Origin: a virus
Strand: one strand, 5' to 3'
DNA length: 36,116 nt
IMG/VR virus record: IMGVR_UViG_3300035703_000239
Coordinates: 1 to 36,116 of that record
Shown here: positions 6,026-12,460 of the stretch, in pieces
Layout of the letters: every line of letters begins with the position of its first letter
How positions within the stretch are numbered: the stretch's first letter is position 1
Notes under the pieces: model-generated
Seen by the model: only the letters and a program-made list of their open reading frames with translations
Databases searched by the model: none
What the model was told of the DNA's origin: nothing
Program-made: the position numbers and the translations under genes

Positions 6026-6239
6026 CTGGTGGCTCGATAACCAACTTTACCAACACGACAAGGAGCGAGAGAAAAATGAGCGAGAACAGCTGGAACAACA
6101 GAGAGACGAACCTGGAGAAACCGAACCCGATAGTCGAGTGGTTGCTGTGCGCCGCTCTCGGTATTGCCCTGGGTGTCCTAATGTTTTTCTTTGTCAGATA
6201 GGCGGATGCTATGAAATTCAACGAACTGAGGATGATTAA
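6015..6239 (+). CDS. Small acidic/charged protein (74 aa frame), uncertain
   Basis: ATG at 6015 overlaps the previous stop and starts MDYDWWLDNQLYQHDKERE, a start typical of small phage proteins. The first about 33 residues look genuine and helical. The rest (residues 34-74, Arg/Cys-rich) overlaps another frame encoding a clear membrane segment (6076-6201) and reads like a shadow. Either both frames are used, or only one is real. I give it even odds. Confidence 0.45.
   Translation: MDYDWWLDNQLYQHDKEREKNEREQLEQQRDEPGETEPDSRVVAVRRSRYCPGCPNVFLCQIGGCYEIQRTEDD
6076..6201 (+). CDS. Small single-span membrane protein (41 aa)
   Basis: ATG at 6076 has an AGGAG(C) ribosome-site-like sequence about 14 bases upstream and an AGAG closer. 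The 41-residue product has a polar N-terminus (MSENSWNNRETNLEKPNP) followed by a 20-residue hydrophobic span (VEWLLCAALGIALGVLMFFF) and a final Arg. This is a textbook single transmembrane helix and is unlikely to arise by chance. It is nested in a longer frame (6015-6239) in +1 register. Function unknown; small early membrane proteins often modify host processes. Confidence 0.55.
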   Translation: MSENSWNNRETNLEKPNPIVEWLLCAALGIALGVLMFFFVR

Positions 6240-6762
6240 CGTCAAGGACAAGATCGAGAAGAAGAACAACCTCTCGTATCTATCCTGGGCCTGGGCTGTA
6301 GACACCCTGTTGCAACACGATCCGGCTGCGAGCTGGGAATACAAACCTCACCAGACTTGGAATGACACGGTGATGGTCTTTTGCGAAGTCAAAGCCTTTG
6401 GAGTGTCTCGCACCGCTCAGCTGCCGGTAATGAATCACCGCAACCAGCCTATTGCTAACCCTGATGCTTTTCAGGTCAACACGGCGATGCAAAGATGCTT
6501 GGCAAAGGCAATCGCTTTACATGGCATCGGTTTGCACATCTATGCTGGCGAGGATTTGCCAGAGGGTGCAGAATCTGTAGAACCTGGCGCAGAATCTGAT
6601 AGCGACCACATTGCAAAGCTAGCCAGTGCTGAGTCCATAGAGGACTTAAAGCAGATATTCGCGCAGGCTTACAAGGTCAGCAAGAACAATCCAGACATGA
6701 TCAAGAAGCTCGAAGAAGTTAAAGACAAACGCAAGCGAGAGCTCACCGAGGTTAAGAAATGA
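6211..6762 (+). CDS. sak: Single-strand annealing protein, Sak/DUF1071 (Rad52-like)
   Basis: The 183-residue protein carries the DUF1071 hallmark VKDKIEKKNNLSYLSWAWAV (about residues 11-30). Then follow a W-Y strand region, RTAQLPVMNHRNQPI, and NTAMQRCLAKAIALHGIGLHIYAGEDLP (about 89-116), the core of Sak-type annealases related to Rad52. The C-terminus is charged and helical (KKLEEVKDKRKRELTEVKK), usual for the ring periphery or partner binding. It would anneal complementary ssDNA exposed by the exonuclease encoded at 8253-8849. The two genes together form a lambda Red-like pair. It overlaps the next gene by four bases. Confidence 0.88.
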   Translation: MKFNELRMINVKDKIEKKNNLSYLSWAWAVDTLLQHDPAASWEYKPHQTWNDTVMVFCEVKAFGVSRTAQLPVMNHRNQPIANPDAFQVNTAMQRCLAKAIALHGIGLHIYAGEDLPEGAESVEPGAESDSDHIAKLASAESIEDLKQIFAQAYKVSKNNPDMIKKLEEVKDKRKRELTEVKK

Positions 6763-7097
6763 ACCAGCAACAGATACTCGATGCTGCAAAGCGATCCGGT
6801 GTGCTTATCTCTGGCCGCGATGAGTTCCTAAAGGCAGTCACCCAGTTTGGCAAGCTGCTTATCAACAAGGCAGCGCCAAGGCCGCTGACAAAGACTCAGA
6901 GAGCTTATCTTGCTGCGCTCGATGATTGGAAGTCGTTGCAAGAGCTAGCCGATAAGTTTAATTGCACGCCACAAAATGCCCTAAAGATCGTCAGGGCCTT
7001 GGAAGCAAATCGACTTATAAGCAAAACAAAACTCTTTAAGCGCAGGACTGACAAAGGCGCATGGGCCTTCTACTACAGGCGAAACAATGAACATTGA
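6759..7097 (+). CDS. Winged-helix DNA-binding protein (112 aa)
   Basis: After an N-terminal helical stretch, residues 46-90 form a winged-helix pattern: TKTQRAYLAALDDW, SLQELADKFNCTPQNALKIV (recognition helix), ALEANRLISKTK, then a basic wing (RRTDKGAWAFYYRR). This resembles MarR/GntR-like or replication-accessory winged helices rather than Cro/CI. The GAGG ribosome site and ATGA overlap tie its expression to the annealing protein. A regulatory or recombination-accessory role is inferred. Confidence 0.62.
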   Translation: MNQQQILDAAKRSGVLISGRDEFLKAVTQFGKLLINKAAPRPLTKTQRAYLAALDDWKSLQELADKFNCTPQNALKIVRALEANRLISKTKLFKRRTDKGAWAFYYRRNNEH

Positions 7098-7428
7098 TCG
7101 ATTCGAAGAAGATTTACTCAATAGCATCCAAGCGCAGCGTTGTCGCAAATTGCTCTGGGCTGTCATTGAGCTAGCCGTTGATGATGCTTGCAGGGTTCCT
7201 AACCGTGTCACGCCGCAAGACGATGCGGTATCAGCCCTGCGATTTCTATTGTCTGAAGACATCGACGGCTATCTGATGTGGCTCGATGTCAATGCCGGTG
7301 AGTTTAAGCGCCGGTTGCTGGAGGCTATGTACTCGGAGAAGCAAAACAAGTTCGATGAGAGCTCAAAACGTGCTTTTCGGTTCAATCACAAATGGTATGT
7401 CAGAAATGCGAATCATACTCACCACTGA
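7087..7428 (+). CDS. Conserved hypothetical phage protein (113 aa)
   Basis: The product is helical: CRKLLWAVIELAVDDACRVP, then DDAVSALRFLLSEDIDGYLMWLDVNAGEFKRRLLEAM. The pattern of a double-helix unit followed by an aromatic-rich segment with an AG-E-K-R motif is shared with hypothetical proteins common in phage recombination/replication regions. The C-terminus is His/Asn-rich (NANHTHH). No catalytic motif. It overlaps the next gene by about 23 bases. Confidence 0.6.
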   Translation: MNIDRFEEDLLNSIQAQRCRKLLWAVIELAVDDACRVPNRVTPQDDAVSALRFLLSEDIDGYLMWLDVNAGEFKRRLLEAMYSEKQNKFDESSKRAFRFNHKWYVRNANHTHH

Positions 7429-7816
7429 AAGCGATCGCGTGAAGGCTTTAGAGGCCGTACAAGGAGCTGAACTGGGCCTGATGGTAACAATCATCAAGCC
7501 ACCTCGAACAGCGGCTCAGAATCGCTTTTATTGGGCTTTGCTGACTGCTTGCTCGGAGCAGTTAGTCGCTGGCCGGTATTCGCAGGAAATCTGGCACGAA
7601 TGGGCGAAGTCTCGGTTTTTAGGCTCGGAGATGATCGAGCTGCCTGGAGGCCAACTTAAGGAGGTGGAAGCAAGTACAACAATGCTAAACACGGAGTCAT
7701 TCACTAACTATGTTGAGCAGATTCTGGCCTACGCGCTGGAAAAAGGCTTGATCTGGACCGACGAGATGAAGGATTCAGAGCTTGACCTTGTAAAGCTCGG
7801 CATTAGAAAACGATAG
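7406..7816 (+). CDS. ninB: NinB/Orf-like recombination mediator
   Basis: The pattern KPPRTAAQNRFYWALLTACSEQ, then EIWHEWAKSRFLG, then an ASTTMLNTESFTNYVEQILAY segment is that of the NinB (lambda Orf, YbcN) family. These dimeric ssDNA-binding proteins help load annealing proteins onto SSB-coated DNA. A frame open from 7286 has Met candidates at 7397 and 7406. I choose 7406 (MRIILTT...) because family members start just before this strand, but neither has a strong ribosome site. The product is 136 residues, close to the usual size. Context with Sak, exonuclease and an SSB-like protein supports the call. Confidence 0.8.
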   Translation: MRIILTTESDRVKALEAVQGAELGLMVTIIKPPRTAAQNRFYWALLTACSEQLVAGRYSQEIWHEWAKSRFLGSEMIELPGGQLKEVEASTTMLNTESFTNYVEQILAYALEKGLIWTDEMKDSELDLVKLGIRKR

Positions 7817-7824
7817 GGGTCGCT

Positions 7825-8055
7825 ATGAACCGAGAAGACATCATCCGCATGGCGCGTGAGGCTGGACTAGCTTACGGATCTGACGAAAAACCATTGGGGT
7901 CTGTAACACGCTTCGCCGCTCTTGTTTTTGCGGCTGGCGCTGATGCTGAACGTGAGGCGTGTGCGAAGGTTGTTGAAGATTACTGTGGTGCATGGGATGA
8001 CGGAGGCTATGCGCTTGCCGCTTCCATACGAGAAAGGGGAAATCATGCAGCTTAG
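7825..8055 (+). CDS. Small conserved phage protein (76 aa)
   Basis: Good AGGGG ribosome site. The sequence MNREDIIRMAREAGLAYG, RFAALVFAAGADAEREACAKVVE is the widespread phage pattern of a helical N-terminal motif followed by an AEREACAKV helix. These proteins are common in early regions of phages of beta- and gammaproteobacteria; no function is known. It overlaps the following zinc-finger gene by 11 bases. Confidence 0.65.
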   Translation: MNREDIIRMAREAGLAYGSDEKPLGSVTRFAALVFAAGADAEREACAKVVEDYCGAWDDGGYALAASIRERGNHAA

Positions 8056-8272
8056 AGGCGACAGAAACCAATGCCAAGCCTGCAAACAGTATTTCAACTC
8101 AACGTTCGCGTTTGATAAGCATCGAACTGGCGATTTTGGACTGAGCCGTAGATGCAAAACAGGCGATGAAATGAGGCAGGTGGGTATGAGTATCAACAGC
8201 GCAGGATTTTGGATTTCTAGCGCTTATGCAGGACCAGCAAAAAGGGGTGAAAATGGATCAGAGAACGGTTGA
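8045..8272 (+). CDS. C2H2-type zinc-finger phage protein (75 aa)
   Basis: ATG at 8045 has AAGGGG seven bases upstream. The open frame extends further up but that part is antisense-like shadow of the preceding gene. Residues 9-35 contain CQACKQYFNSTFAFDKHRTG and a following RRCKTGDEM. The Cys-x2-Cys pair, the His in FDKHR and a later Cys form a likely zinc-binding finger. This FDRHR-type small finger protein recurs in phage genomes. A DNA- or protein-binding accessory role is inferred. It overlaps the exonuclease start. Confidence 0.7.
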   Translation: MQLRGDRNQCQACKQYFNSTFAFDKHRTGDFGLSRRCKTGDEMRQVGMSINSAGFWISSAYAGPAKRGENGSENG

Positions 8273-8849
8273 GTGGTACCAGGCGAGGCTTGGACACGTT
8301 ACAGCGAGCAGGGCTAGCGATGCGATTGCAAAAAAAGATAGCGCGACCAGGCGCAACTATGCAATTCAGTTGGTCACGGAAAGGCTCACGAAGTTACCCG
8401 TCGAAGGCTTTCAGTCGGCAGCAATGCAATGGGGTGTCGAGCAAGAACCGGTGGCTAGGGCTTGCTATGAGGCCCATACAGGCGTTTTTGTAGAGCAGAC
8501 AGGGTTTCATACTCATCCATCTATAAAATGGCTTGGAGCATCGCCGGACGGGTTCGCTGAAGATGGTTTGCTAGAGATCAAATGCCCTAATAGCAATACC
8601 CATGTTGATTATTTACTCGCAAAGGAGGTGCCAGCAAAGTACAAATCTCAAATGCTTACTCAAATGCTCGTGACTGGGCGCAGGTGGTGCGACTTTGTGT
8701 CGTTCGATCCACGACTGCCTGAGCACTTGCAACTATTCGTTATTCGCTATCAACCAAAGCCAGAGGATTTCAAGATTATTGAAATCCAACTTACTAACTT
8801 TCTGGCCGAGGTCGAACAAATGGAGCAGCAGCTATGTCAAAAGAGCTAA
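8253..8849 (+). CDS. Lambda-exonuclease/YqaJ-family recombination nuclease
   Basis: ATG at 8253 (MDQRTVEWYQARLGHVTASR) follows AGGGGTG and matches the family N-terminus better than the upstream ATG at 8226. The 198-residue protein has the PD-(D/E)XK core of lambda exonuclease: W60GVEQEP (Glu65), SPDG (Asp99), LEIKCP (Glu108, Lys110), and the Gln-rich QMLTQMLVTGRRWCDF helix with the FDPR segment. Asp99, Glu108 and Lys110 would bind Mg2+. It resects dsDNA 5' to 3' to create ssDNA for the Sak protein. Length is slightly shorter than lambda Exo (226). Co-transcribed with the annealing, Orf and SSB-like genes. Confidence 0.9.
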   Translation: MDQRTVEWYQARLGHVTASRASDAIAKKDSATRRNYAIQLVTERLTKLPVEGFQSAAMQWGVEQEPVARACYEAHTGVFVEQTGFHTHPSIKWLGASPDGFAEDGLLEIKCPNSNTHVDYLLAKEVPAKYKSQMLTQMLVTGRRWCDFVSFDPRLPEHLQLFVIRYQPKPEDFKIIEIQLTNFLAEVEQMEQQLCQKS

Positions 8850-9061
8850 CAGGGTCGCTAAGCAAGAACAAGAAAAAAGAGAAGGAGCAGCACCCCGATT
8901 ATCGAGGGTCTGCAACGATAGCCGGTGTTGATTACTGGATCAGCGGATGGGCCAACGAAGGCTCAGACGGAAAATATCTTGGCCTAAAGTTTCAGCAGAA
9001 AGAGGAGCAAGCAAGATCAGCTAAAAAGGCAGACGACGATGACGACATCCCTTTTAATTAG
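8834..9061 (+). CDS. SSB-like OB-fold protein with acidic C-terminal tip
   Basis: This 75-residue protein has a Lys-rich N-terminus and a compact beta core (HPDYRGSATIAGVDYWISGW, KYLGLKFQQ) of a type common in phages and consistent with a reduced OB fold. It ends in an acidic tail, DDDDDIPFN. That tail mimics the DDDIPF tip by which bacterial SSB recruits repair and replication proteins, here with one extra residue after the Phe. It may coat ssDNA during phage recombination or compete for SSB partners. The ATG overlaps the exonuclease gene by 16 bases with GGAG upstream. Confidence 0.68.
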   Translation: MSKELTGSLSKNKKKEKEQHPDYRGSATIAGVDYWISGWANEGSDGKYLGLKFQQKEEQARSAKKADDDDDIPFN

Positions 9062-9104
9062 AATCGGTCTATAATGGGTGCATCTACAGCACAGGAGATG
9101 CATC

Positions 9105-9554
9105 GTGATCGATTCAAAAGAATGTTTTAAGTGCAAGGCCGTTAAGCCATTAACTGAATTTTACGCGCACCAATACATGGCAGACGGCCATCTAAATAAA
9201 TGTAAGGAATGTACAAAAAATGACACACAAAAAAATAGAAGCAGTAATCTTGAGAAATACCGTGAATACGATAAAAAAAGATCAAAGCTAGACCATAGGA
9301 AAAAATTAAATGATGAGGTTGTTCGTTTGTGGAGAAAAGACGATAAAAGAAGGACTGCCGCTCATAACGCAGTGTCAAGAGCTATAAAAAAAGGTGACCT
9401 TATACGATTACCTTGTCAAAGATGCAATAGTCCAAAATCGTTGGCTCACCATGAAGATTATGGCAAAAAGTTAGATGTTGTTTGGCTTTGTCAGCCGTGT
9501 CACAAACATAGACACAAAGAAATAAATGCTTTATTAACAGGAGAGAGGGTTTGA
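9105..9554 (+). CDS. HNH endonuclease with N-terminal zinc ribbon, probable mobile gene
   Basis: GTG at 9105 has AGGAG nine bases upstream and is preferred over the frame start at 9078. Residues 6-35 contain CFKCKAVKPLTEFY and CKECTK, a two-CxxC zinc ribbon. A Lys/Asp-rich helical linker follows. The C-terminus has CQRCNSPKSLAHHEDYGKK and WLCQPCHKHRHKE, an HNH-type metal site with two Cys pairs. The gene is clearly richer in A/T codons than its neighbours and interrupts the recombination operon, like free-standing phage homing endonucleases. A perfect -10 hexamer TATAAT at 9070-9075, without a good -35, may give it its own expression. Confidence 0.78.
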   Translation: MIDSKECFKCKAVKPLTEFYAHQYMADGHLNKCKECTKNDTQKNRSSNLEKYREYDKKRSKLDHRKKLNDEVVRLWRKDDKRRTAAHNAVSRAIKKGDLIRLPCQRCNSPKSLAHHEDYGKKLDVVWLCQPCHKHRHKEINALLTGERV

Positions 9555-9555
9555 A

Positions 9556-9762
9556 ATGTTTGAATTAGAAAAGAATTCTGATTGGCGAGAGTTGCTAGCG
9601 AGCCAAGCTAGCAAAGAGCGATTCCGGCCTGTGGAGCAAATCTGGGCTGAACACGGATGGCAGCCACCGTCTACGCACTGTTCGGATACGATGGCAAAGC
9701 ATAAGGCGTTTCGGGAGTGGTCGATCCGTGGAATCGTGGATCAACCTTATCAAGCAGGTTAA
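9556..9762 (+). CDS. Hypothetical protein (68 aa)
   Basis: Strong GAGAGGG ribosome site six bases before the ATG. The product is helical and charged: MFELEKNSDWRELLASQ, ERFRPVEQIWAEHGWQPPS, then a MAKHKAFREWS helix. The PVEQIWAEHGW-PPS segment resembles motifs seen in other phage hypothetical proteins, but I cannot assign a function. It overlaps the next frame by 35 bases. Confidence 0.58.
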   Translation: MFELEKNSDWRELLASQASKERFRPVEQIWAEHGWQPPSTHCSDTMAKHKAFREWSIRGIVDQPYQAG

Positions 9763-9985
9763 AAGCTCAGACGTTGAGGAGATAAGGGCAGCGTATGCAA
9801 AAGCGTTGCCCTTTGTCGTTCATGATTGGGCAGCGATGATCTTGCGAGTTCCTAAAGCCAGACGTTTAGACCTGCTAGAGAAGATCGACAAAATACATGG
9901 CGAGCATATTGGTCAGATGGTGCGCGATAAGGTTATTGCTTTGCACAAACTGCGCTCACATAACCCTGAAGGCCAGACAGTTTGA
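9728..9985 (+). CDS. Hypothetical helical protein (85 aa), last rightward gene
   Basis: GTG at 9728 has GGGAG about ten bases upstream. The sequence is all-helical (SDVEEIRAAYAKALPF, VPKARRLDLLEKIDKIHG, HIGQMVRDKVIALHKL), with no recognised family. Its 3' end overlaps the convergent Rz gene by 53 bases, so this DNA codes on both strands, and no intergenic terminator separates the two operons. Confidence 0.58.
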   Translation: MESWINLIKQVKSSDVEEIRAAYAKALPFVVHDWAAMILRVPKARRLDLLEKIDKIHGEHIGQMVRDKVIALHKLRSHNPEGQTV

Positions 9986-10397
9986 CGCTTACTTGGTCAG
10001 CCTCTGCAGCCATGCTTGCAAGAGTTTCTGCACACGCTCGGAAAAGCTCGCGCTCTGTGGCTCCATGAGCTCCGGTGCTGGCGGCGGTATCTTTGCTGGC
10101 TGACTCACTACGGGTAGCGAGCGAGTGGCGCAGCTGCTCAAGCTCAGACAGATTAGCAGTGGCAGCACTAGCCGCCTGACGTTTAGTTTGGGCATATTTA
10201 ACCTCGGCTTGGTGTTTCTCGGCTGTAAGTCGCTGCTCGGTCTCTCTGGCTTGCTGCTCTAGCTCGATGATCTGGTTTTGCTGCTCGATCATGGCACGAT
10301 CAAGCGCAGACTTGCCTATGCTGCGACCCGTCCAGGCAGCAGCACCATGCGTAATCACAAGCGTGACGATAAGGGCAACCAGTCGCCAGTCAGTCAT
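9933..10397 (-). CDS. Rz: Rz-like inner-membrane spanin
   Basis: The start at 10397 (MTDWRLVALIVTLVITHGAA) gives a type II inner-membrane protein with one N-terminal transmembrane segment (about residues 5-22). A long periplasmic helix with heptads (MIEQQNQIIELEQQARETEQ...) follows, which is the lambda Rz layout. It would join the outer-membrane lipoprotein Rz1 to fuse the membranes in the last step of lysis. The Rz1 frame is nested entirely within it. The 3' end overlaps the convergent gene at 9728-9985. It follows the endolysin by a four-base overlap. Confidence 0.88.
   Translation of the reverse strand: MTDWRLVALIVTLVITHGAAAWTGRSIGKSALDRAMIEQQNQIIELEQQARETEQRLTAEKHQAEVKYAQTKRQAASAATANLSELEQLRHSLATRSESASKDTAASTGAHGATERELFRACAETLASMAAEADQVSVKLSGLQGYVSAVCAKQ
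9989..10195 (-). CDS. Rz1: Rz1-like outer-membrane spanin lipoprotein
   Basis: This frame is fully embedded in Rz in another register. It begins MPKLNVRRLVLPLLICLSL, a basic and hydrophobic lipoprotein signal, and has a lipobox ending at Cys22 (LSSC). The mature part of 46 residues is Pro-rich (PPPAPELMEP), like lambda Rz1. Lipidation and outer-membrane location follow from the lipobox. The nested arrangement is the classic Rz/Rz1 organisation and implies a Gram-negative host. Confidence 0.9.
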   Translation of the reverse strand: MPKLNVRRLVLPLLICLSLSSCATRSLPVVSQPAKIPPPAPELMEPQSASFSERVQKLLQAWLQRLTK

Positions 10398-10855
10398 GCT
10401 TTCACCCCTATGCACTTGCGGTATTCGTCTTGTCTGCGCTTGGTGAGCCCTGCAAGCGTCTTGCCTTGGAACTTATCCCATTTCAGTAGCTCTTTGCAGG
10501 CTCCTGCGTAATCCCTTGCTTTGAGCTTCTTGACCAGCGTTGATTTGCAAGCAGCGCCTGATCCTACGTTGTAGGACCATGAAATGTAGGCTTCCCATTC
10601 GTGCTGGTGCAAGGGCACGTCACCGATGCAAGCCTTCATCTCTGTTTCAAACCGGCTGACATGCTCGCCAAGCCTAACCAATGCTCTAACCGGATCGGTC
10701 TTATCTGTGGGCTTGACATTAGTAGCGTCACCAAATCCAATGGTTAGCCGGTCGCCTTTGACAGGAATAATCGGACGATCGGAGTAGCCCTCGTGAACAG
10801 CGATACCGATGAGCGCTGCTGCACTTAGTGATAGGGTTGCAATAGCTCTACGCAA
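10394..10855 (-). CDS. GH24 endolysin with N-terminal SAR-type anchor
   Basis: The 153-residue protein has a hydrophobic, small-residue-rich N-terminus (residues 4-20, ATLSLSAAALIGIAV) like signal-arrest-release endolysins. It is followed at once by H21-E22-G, the catalytic Glu of GH24 lysozymes, and a LTIGFGD strand (Thr38). The canonical E-x8-D-x5-T spacing is altered: the position expected for Asp is Val, and Asp35 in PVKGD is the nearest acidic residue. The rest (WEAYISWSYNVGSGA, LTKRRQDEYR) is the usual GH24 lysozyme body. It cleaves the peptidoglycan glycan strand after release from the membrane. Confidence 0.88.
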   Translation of the reverse strand: MRRAIATLSLSAAALIGIAVHEGYSDRPIIPVKGDRLTIGFGDATNVKPTDKTDPVRALVRLGEHVSRFETEMKACIGDVPLHQHEWEAYISWSYNVGSGAACKSTLVKKLKARDYAGACKELLKWDKFQGKTLAGLTKRRQDEYRKCIGVKA

Positions 10856-11783
10856 TGGCTTCTCCTCGGAAATACGCTACGTTGTCGATGACTTCAACGA
10901 GCTCCGGCGGTAAGAGTAGACCATCTCTAAAGTGCAATACAGCAAAGCCTGAGCACCAAGGCAGCGGGTTGTCCTCTGTGTATTTGAACTGGTTGCCGCC
11001 AGGATCGGCTAGCATCCCTGTGCTTACTCCATAACGCCTGCCACGATAGTCGCCCCAGCCTTTGACCTCTAGCAAGTGCGTATGACCGCTTATTGTAGAA
11101 ATGCCAGCCTTCAGGACGTTGTTATAACCGCTGTGTATGCCGCCATGCTGAAGCCTATGCTTGACCATGCAAAGGTCGTTAATCATGACAGACCAGCTTA
11201 CAGACCATTCTGGCAAGTGGTCTTTGAGCGAAGTGCCTGCAATGCCTTTGAACTCAGGCACAGCGCCAGCAAGTTTGCGATCAAACCGGATGTCATGATT
11301 GCCAGTCGTGCGATGCAGGAAGGTTCCTAGTCCCTTACACGCTTTCACGATCTGATCCATATGCCACTGGACTGCTTCGAGCTCATCGCGCAGGCTTGTT
11401 GCAGGCTCCCAGTCAGCAGGTCCGTATTTGCTAATCGTGCCGCCATCGAGGATATCGCCATTCGCAATGATTGCTTTAGGTTTAAGCGTCTTAATGAGTT
11501 TTAAGAGCGCATTAAAACCGGCTGAAGGCTCACCAGGCATGAAGTGAGCATCGCTGAAAACAAGCACATAGCCTTCTACTTCTAGCGTTGCTCGCCTGCG
11601 ATCTTCTGGCAGCGTAAAACGTCCATCTTTAGTGGGTAGCAGGATGTTGTATTTTTTCTCAATAATCCTGCGTCGCTCGTAGACGTTACGCAAAGCAACG
11701 CCGAGACGGTATGCAATCTTGGTCGGGCTACCTAACTCTTTCCAGACTTCGATGAAGTATTCATCTTCTGACTTTTTACGCAC
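10848..11783 (-). CDS. Calcineurin-like metallophosphoesterase with N-terminal HTH
   Basis: GTG at 11783 has GAGGAG seven bases upstream; a TTG six bases earlier is too close to that site. About 50 N-terminal residues include a helix-turn-helix-like segment (GSPTKIAYRLGVALRNVYER). The rest has the metallophosphoesterase motifs in order: FSDAH (about residues 76-80), NGD (108-110), GNHD (161-164), a conserved H-x3-H region and SGHTH (232-236). These bind two metal ions. Such phage enzymes may act on nucleotides, DNA ends or protein phosphates; the substrate cannot be read from sequence. Placed unusually among lysis genes, between holin and endolysin. Confidence 0.85.
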   Translation of the reverse strand: MRKKSEDEYFIEVWKELGSPTKIAYRLGVALRNVYERRRIIEKKYNILLPTKDGRFTLPEDRRRATLEVEGYVLVFSDAHFMPGEPSAGFNALLKLIKTLKPKAIIANGDILDGGTISKYGPADWEPATSLRDELEAVQWHMDQIVKACKGLGTFLHRTTGNHDIRFDRKLAGAVPEFKGIAGTSLKDHLPEWSVSWSVMINDLCMVKHRLQHGGIHSGYNNVLKAGISTISGHTHLLEVKGWGDYRGRRYGVSTGMLADPGGNQFKYTEDNPLPWCSGFAVLHFRDGLLLPPELVEVIDNVAYFRGEAIA

Positions 11784-12028
11784 TTCCAAGCTCCTCGCTC
11801 GACGCTGATAATCATCTTGCGAGGGATTACCAAAGTCTGAGCAATAGCGTCATCCGTAATGGACTGACAAATCTTCAAGCCCTTTTTATTTTCAGCTACT
11901 AAGTATCCAACGCTGACAATAATAGGCACTTGAAACGCTTTGGCTTTCTCTAGGCTGTCACCCCAGCCTAGTGTGTCGTGAGCAGCATCCTCCCAAACAA
12001 CTTTAACTATCGGAGGATAAATTCGCAT
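11732..12028 (-). CDS. Conserved hypothetical phage protein (98 aa)
   Basis: The protein begins MRIYPPIVKVVWEDAAHDTLGW, has a strand AFQVPIIVSVGYLVAENKKG, and ends with a DDAIAQTLVIPRKMIISVER segment and a basic tail. The combination of W-DA, SVG-L--E and IPR-MI is shared by small proteins of many phages without known function. It overlaps the holin gene by 26 bases and the phosphoesterase gene by about 50. This suggests a compact lysis operon. Confidence 0.6.
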   Translation of the reverse strand: MRIYPPIVKVVWEDAAHDTLGWGDSLEKAKAFQVPIIVSVGYLVAENKKGLKICQSITDDAIAQTLVIPRKMIISVERGAWKCVKSQKMNTSSKSGKS

Positions 12029-12221
12029 TCTTCTTGTCTTTTATAGCGTGGTACCACTTCCAGACAAGCCAGCCGGACTGTAACACAATGTAGATCAGCG
12101 TGGCAATCGCTACCCATTCGTTTATCGTGATGCCTCCAGCGGTGGCAGCAGTTGCTACGGCAACGGGTGGCGCAGCTTTTGCCGCCTCTGCGATTACATC
12201 TGACTTTTGTTCAGGGCTCAT
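12003..12221 (-). CDS. Holin
   Basis: This 72-residue protein has a hydrophobic Ala/Val-rich segment (APPVAVATAATAGG, residues 16-29). It is followed by NEWVAIATLIYIVLQSGWLVWKWY (about 34-57), a clear transmembrane helix, and then a basic, polar C-terminus (HAIKDKKNANLSSDS). Small size, one or two spans, a charged tail and position upstream of the endolysin identify it as a holin, which sets lysis timing by permeabilising the inner membrane. SAR endolysins are usually paired with pinholins, so it may be of that kind. It overlaps its upstream neighbour by four bases. Confidence 0.78.
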   Translation of the reverse strand: MSPEQKSDVIAEAAKAAPPVAVATAATAGGITINEWVAIATLIYIVLQSGWLVWKWYHAIKDKKNANLSSDS

Positions 12222-12460
12222 GACAAGTAAGCCTCTCCGTTAGCAATGGCGGTAGCAATAGGGGTTAAATCGTAGCCGGACCATATGTCTTTAGCTTGCA
12301 TGATCTTCAAATGCTCGACGTTGCGCGAAACGGTATCAATAGCGTCTTGATTCTTGATGATGTCGCGCCCGAGGTAGTGTCCGGCAATGTAGCCTGCAAT
12401 GAGATCGCACGAGTCAATCATCGCGGCATAGTGTCGAGGTGTCTTATCCACGTTGGTCAT
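12218..12460 (-). CDS. Hypothetical protein upstream of holin (80 aa)
   Basis: The sequence begins MTNVDKTPRHYAAMIDSCDL and contains a helical AGYIAGHYLGRDIIKNQDAI segment. It has no transmembrane span and no recognisable motif. It overlaps the fibre gene by 17 bases and the holin by four. Its position could suggest an antiholin or tail-fibre-associated role, but nothing in the sequence supports either. Confidence 0.55.
   Translation of the reverse strand: MTNVDKTPRHYAAMIDSCDLIAGYIAGHYLGRDIIKNQDAIDTVSRNVEHLKIMQAKDIWSGYDLTPIATAIANGEAYLS

Noticed and set aside
9045-9075. Full sigma70 promoter before the HNH gene
   Set aside because: The -10 TATAAT is perfect but no acceptable -35 exists at 15-18 bp, so it is not listed as a promoter.
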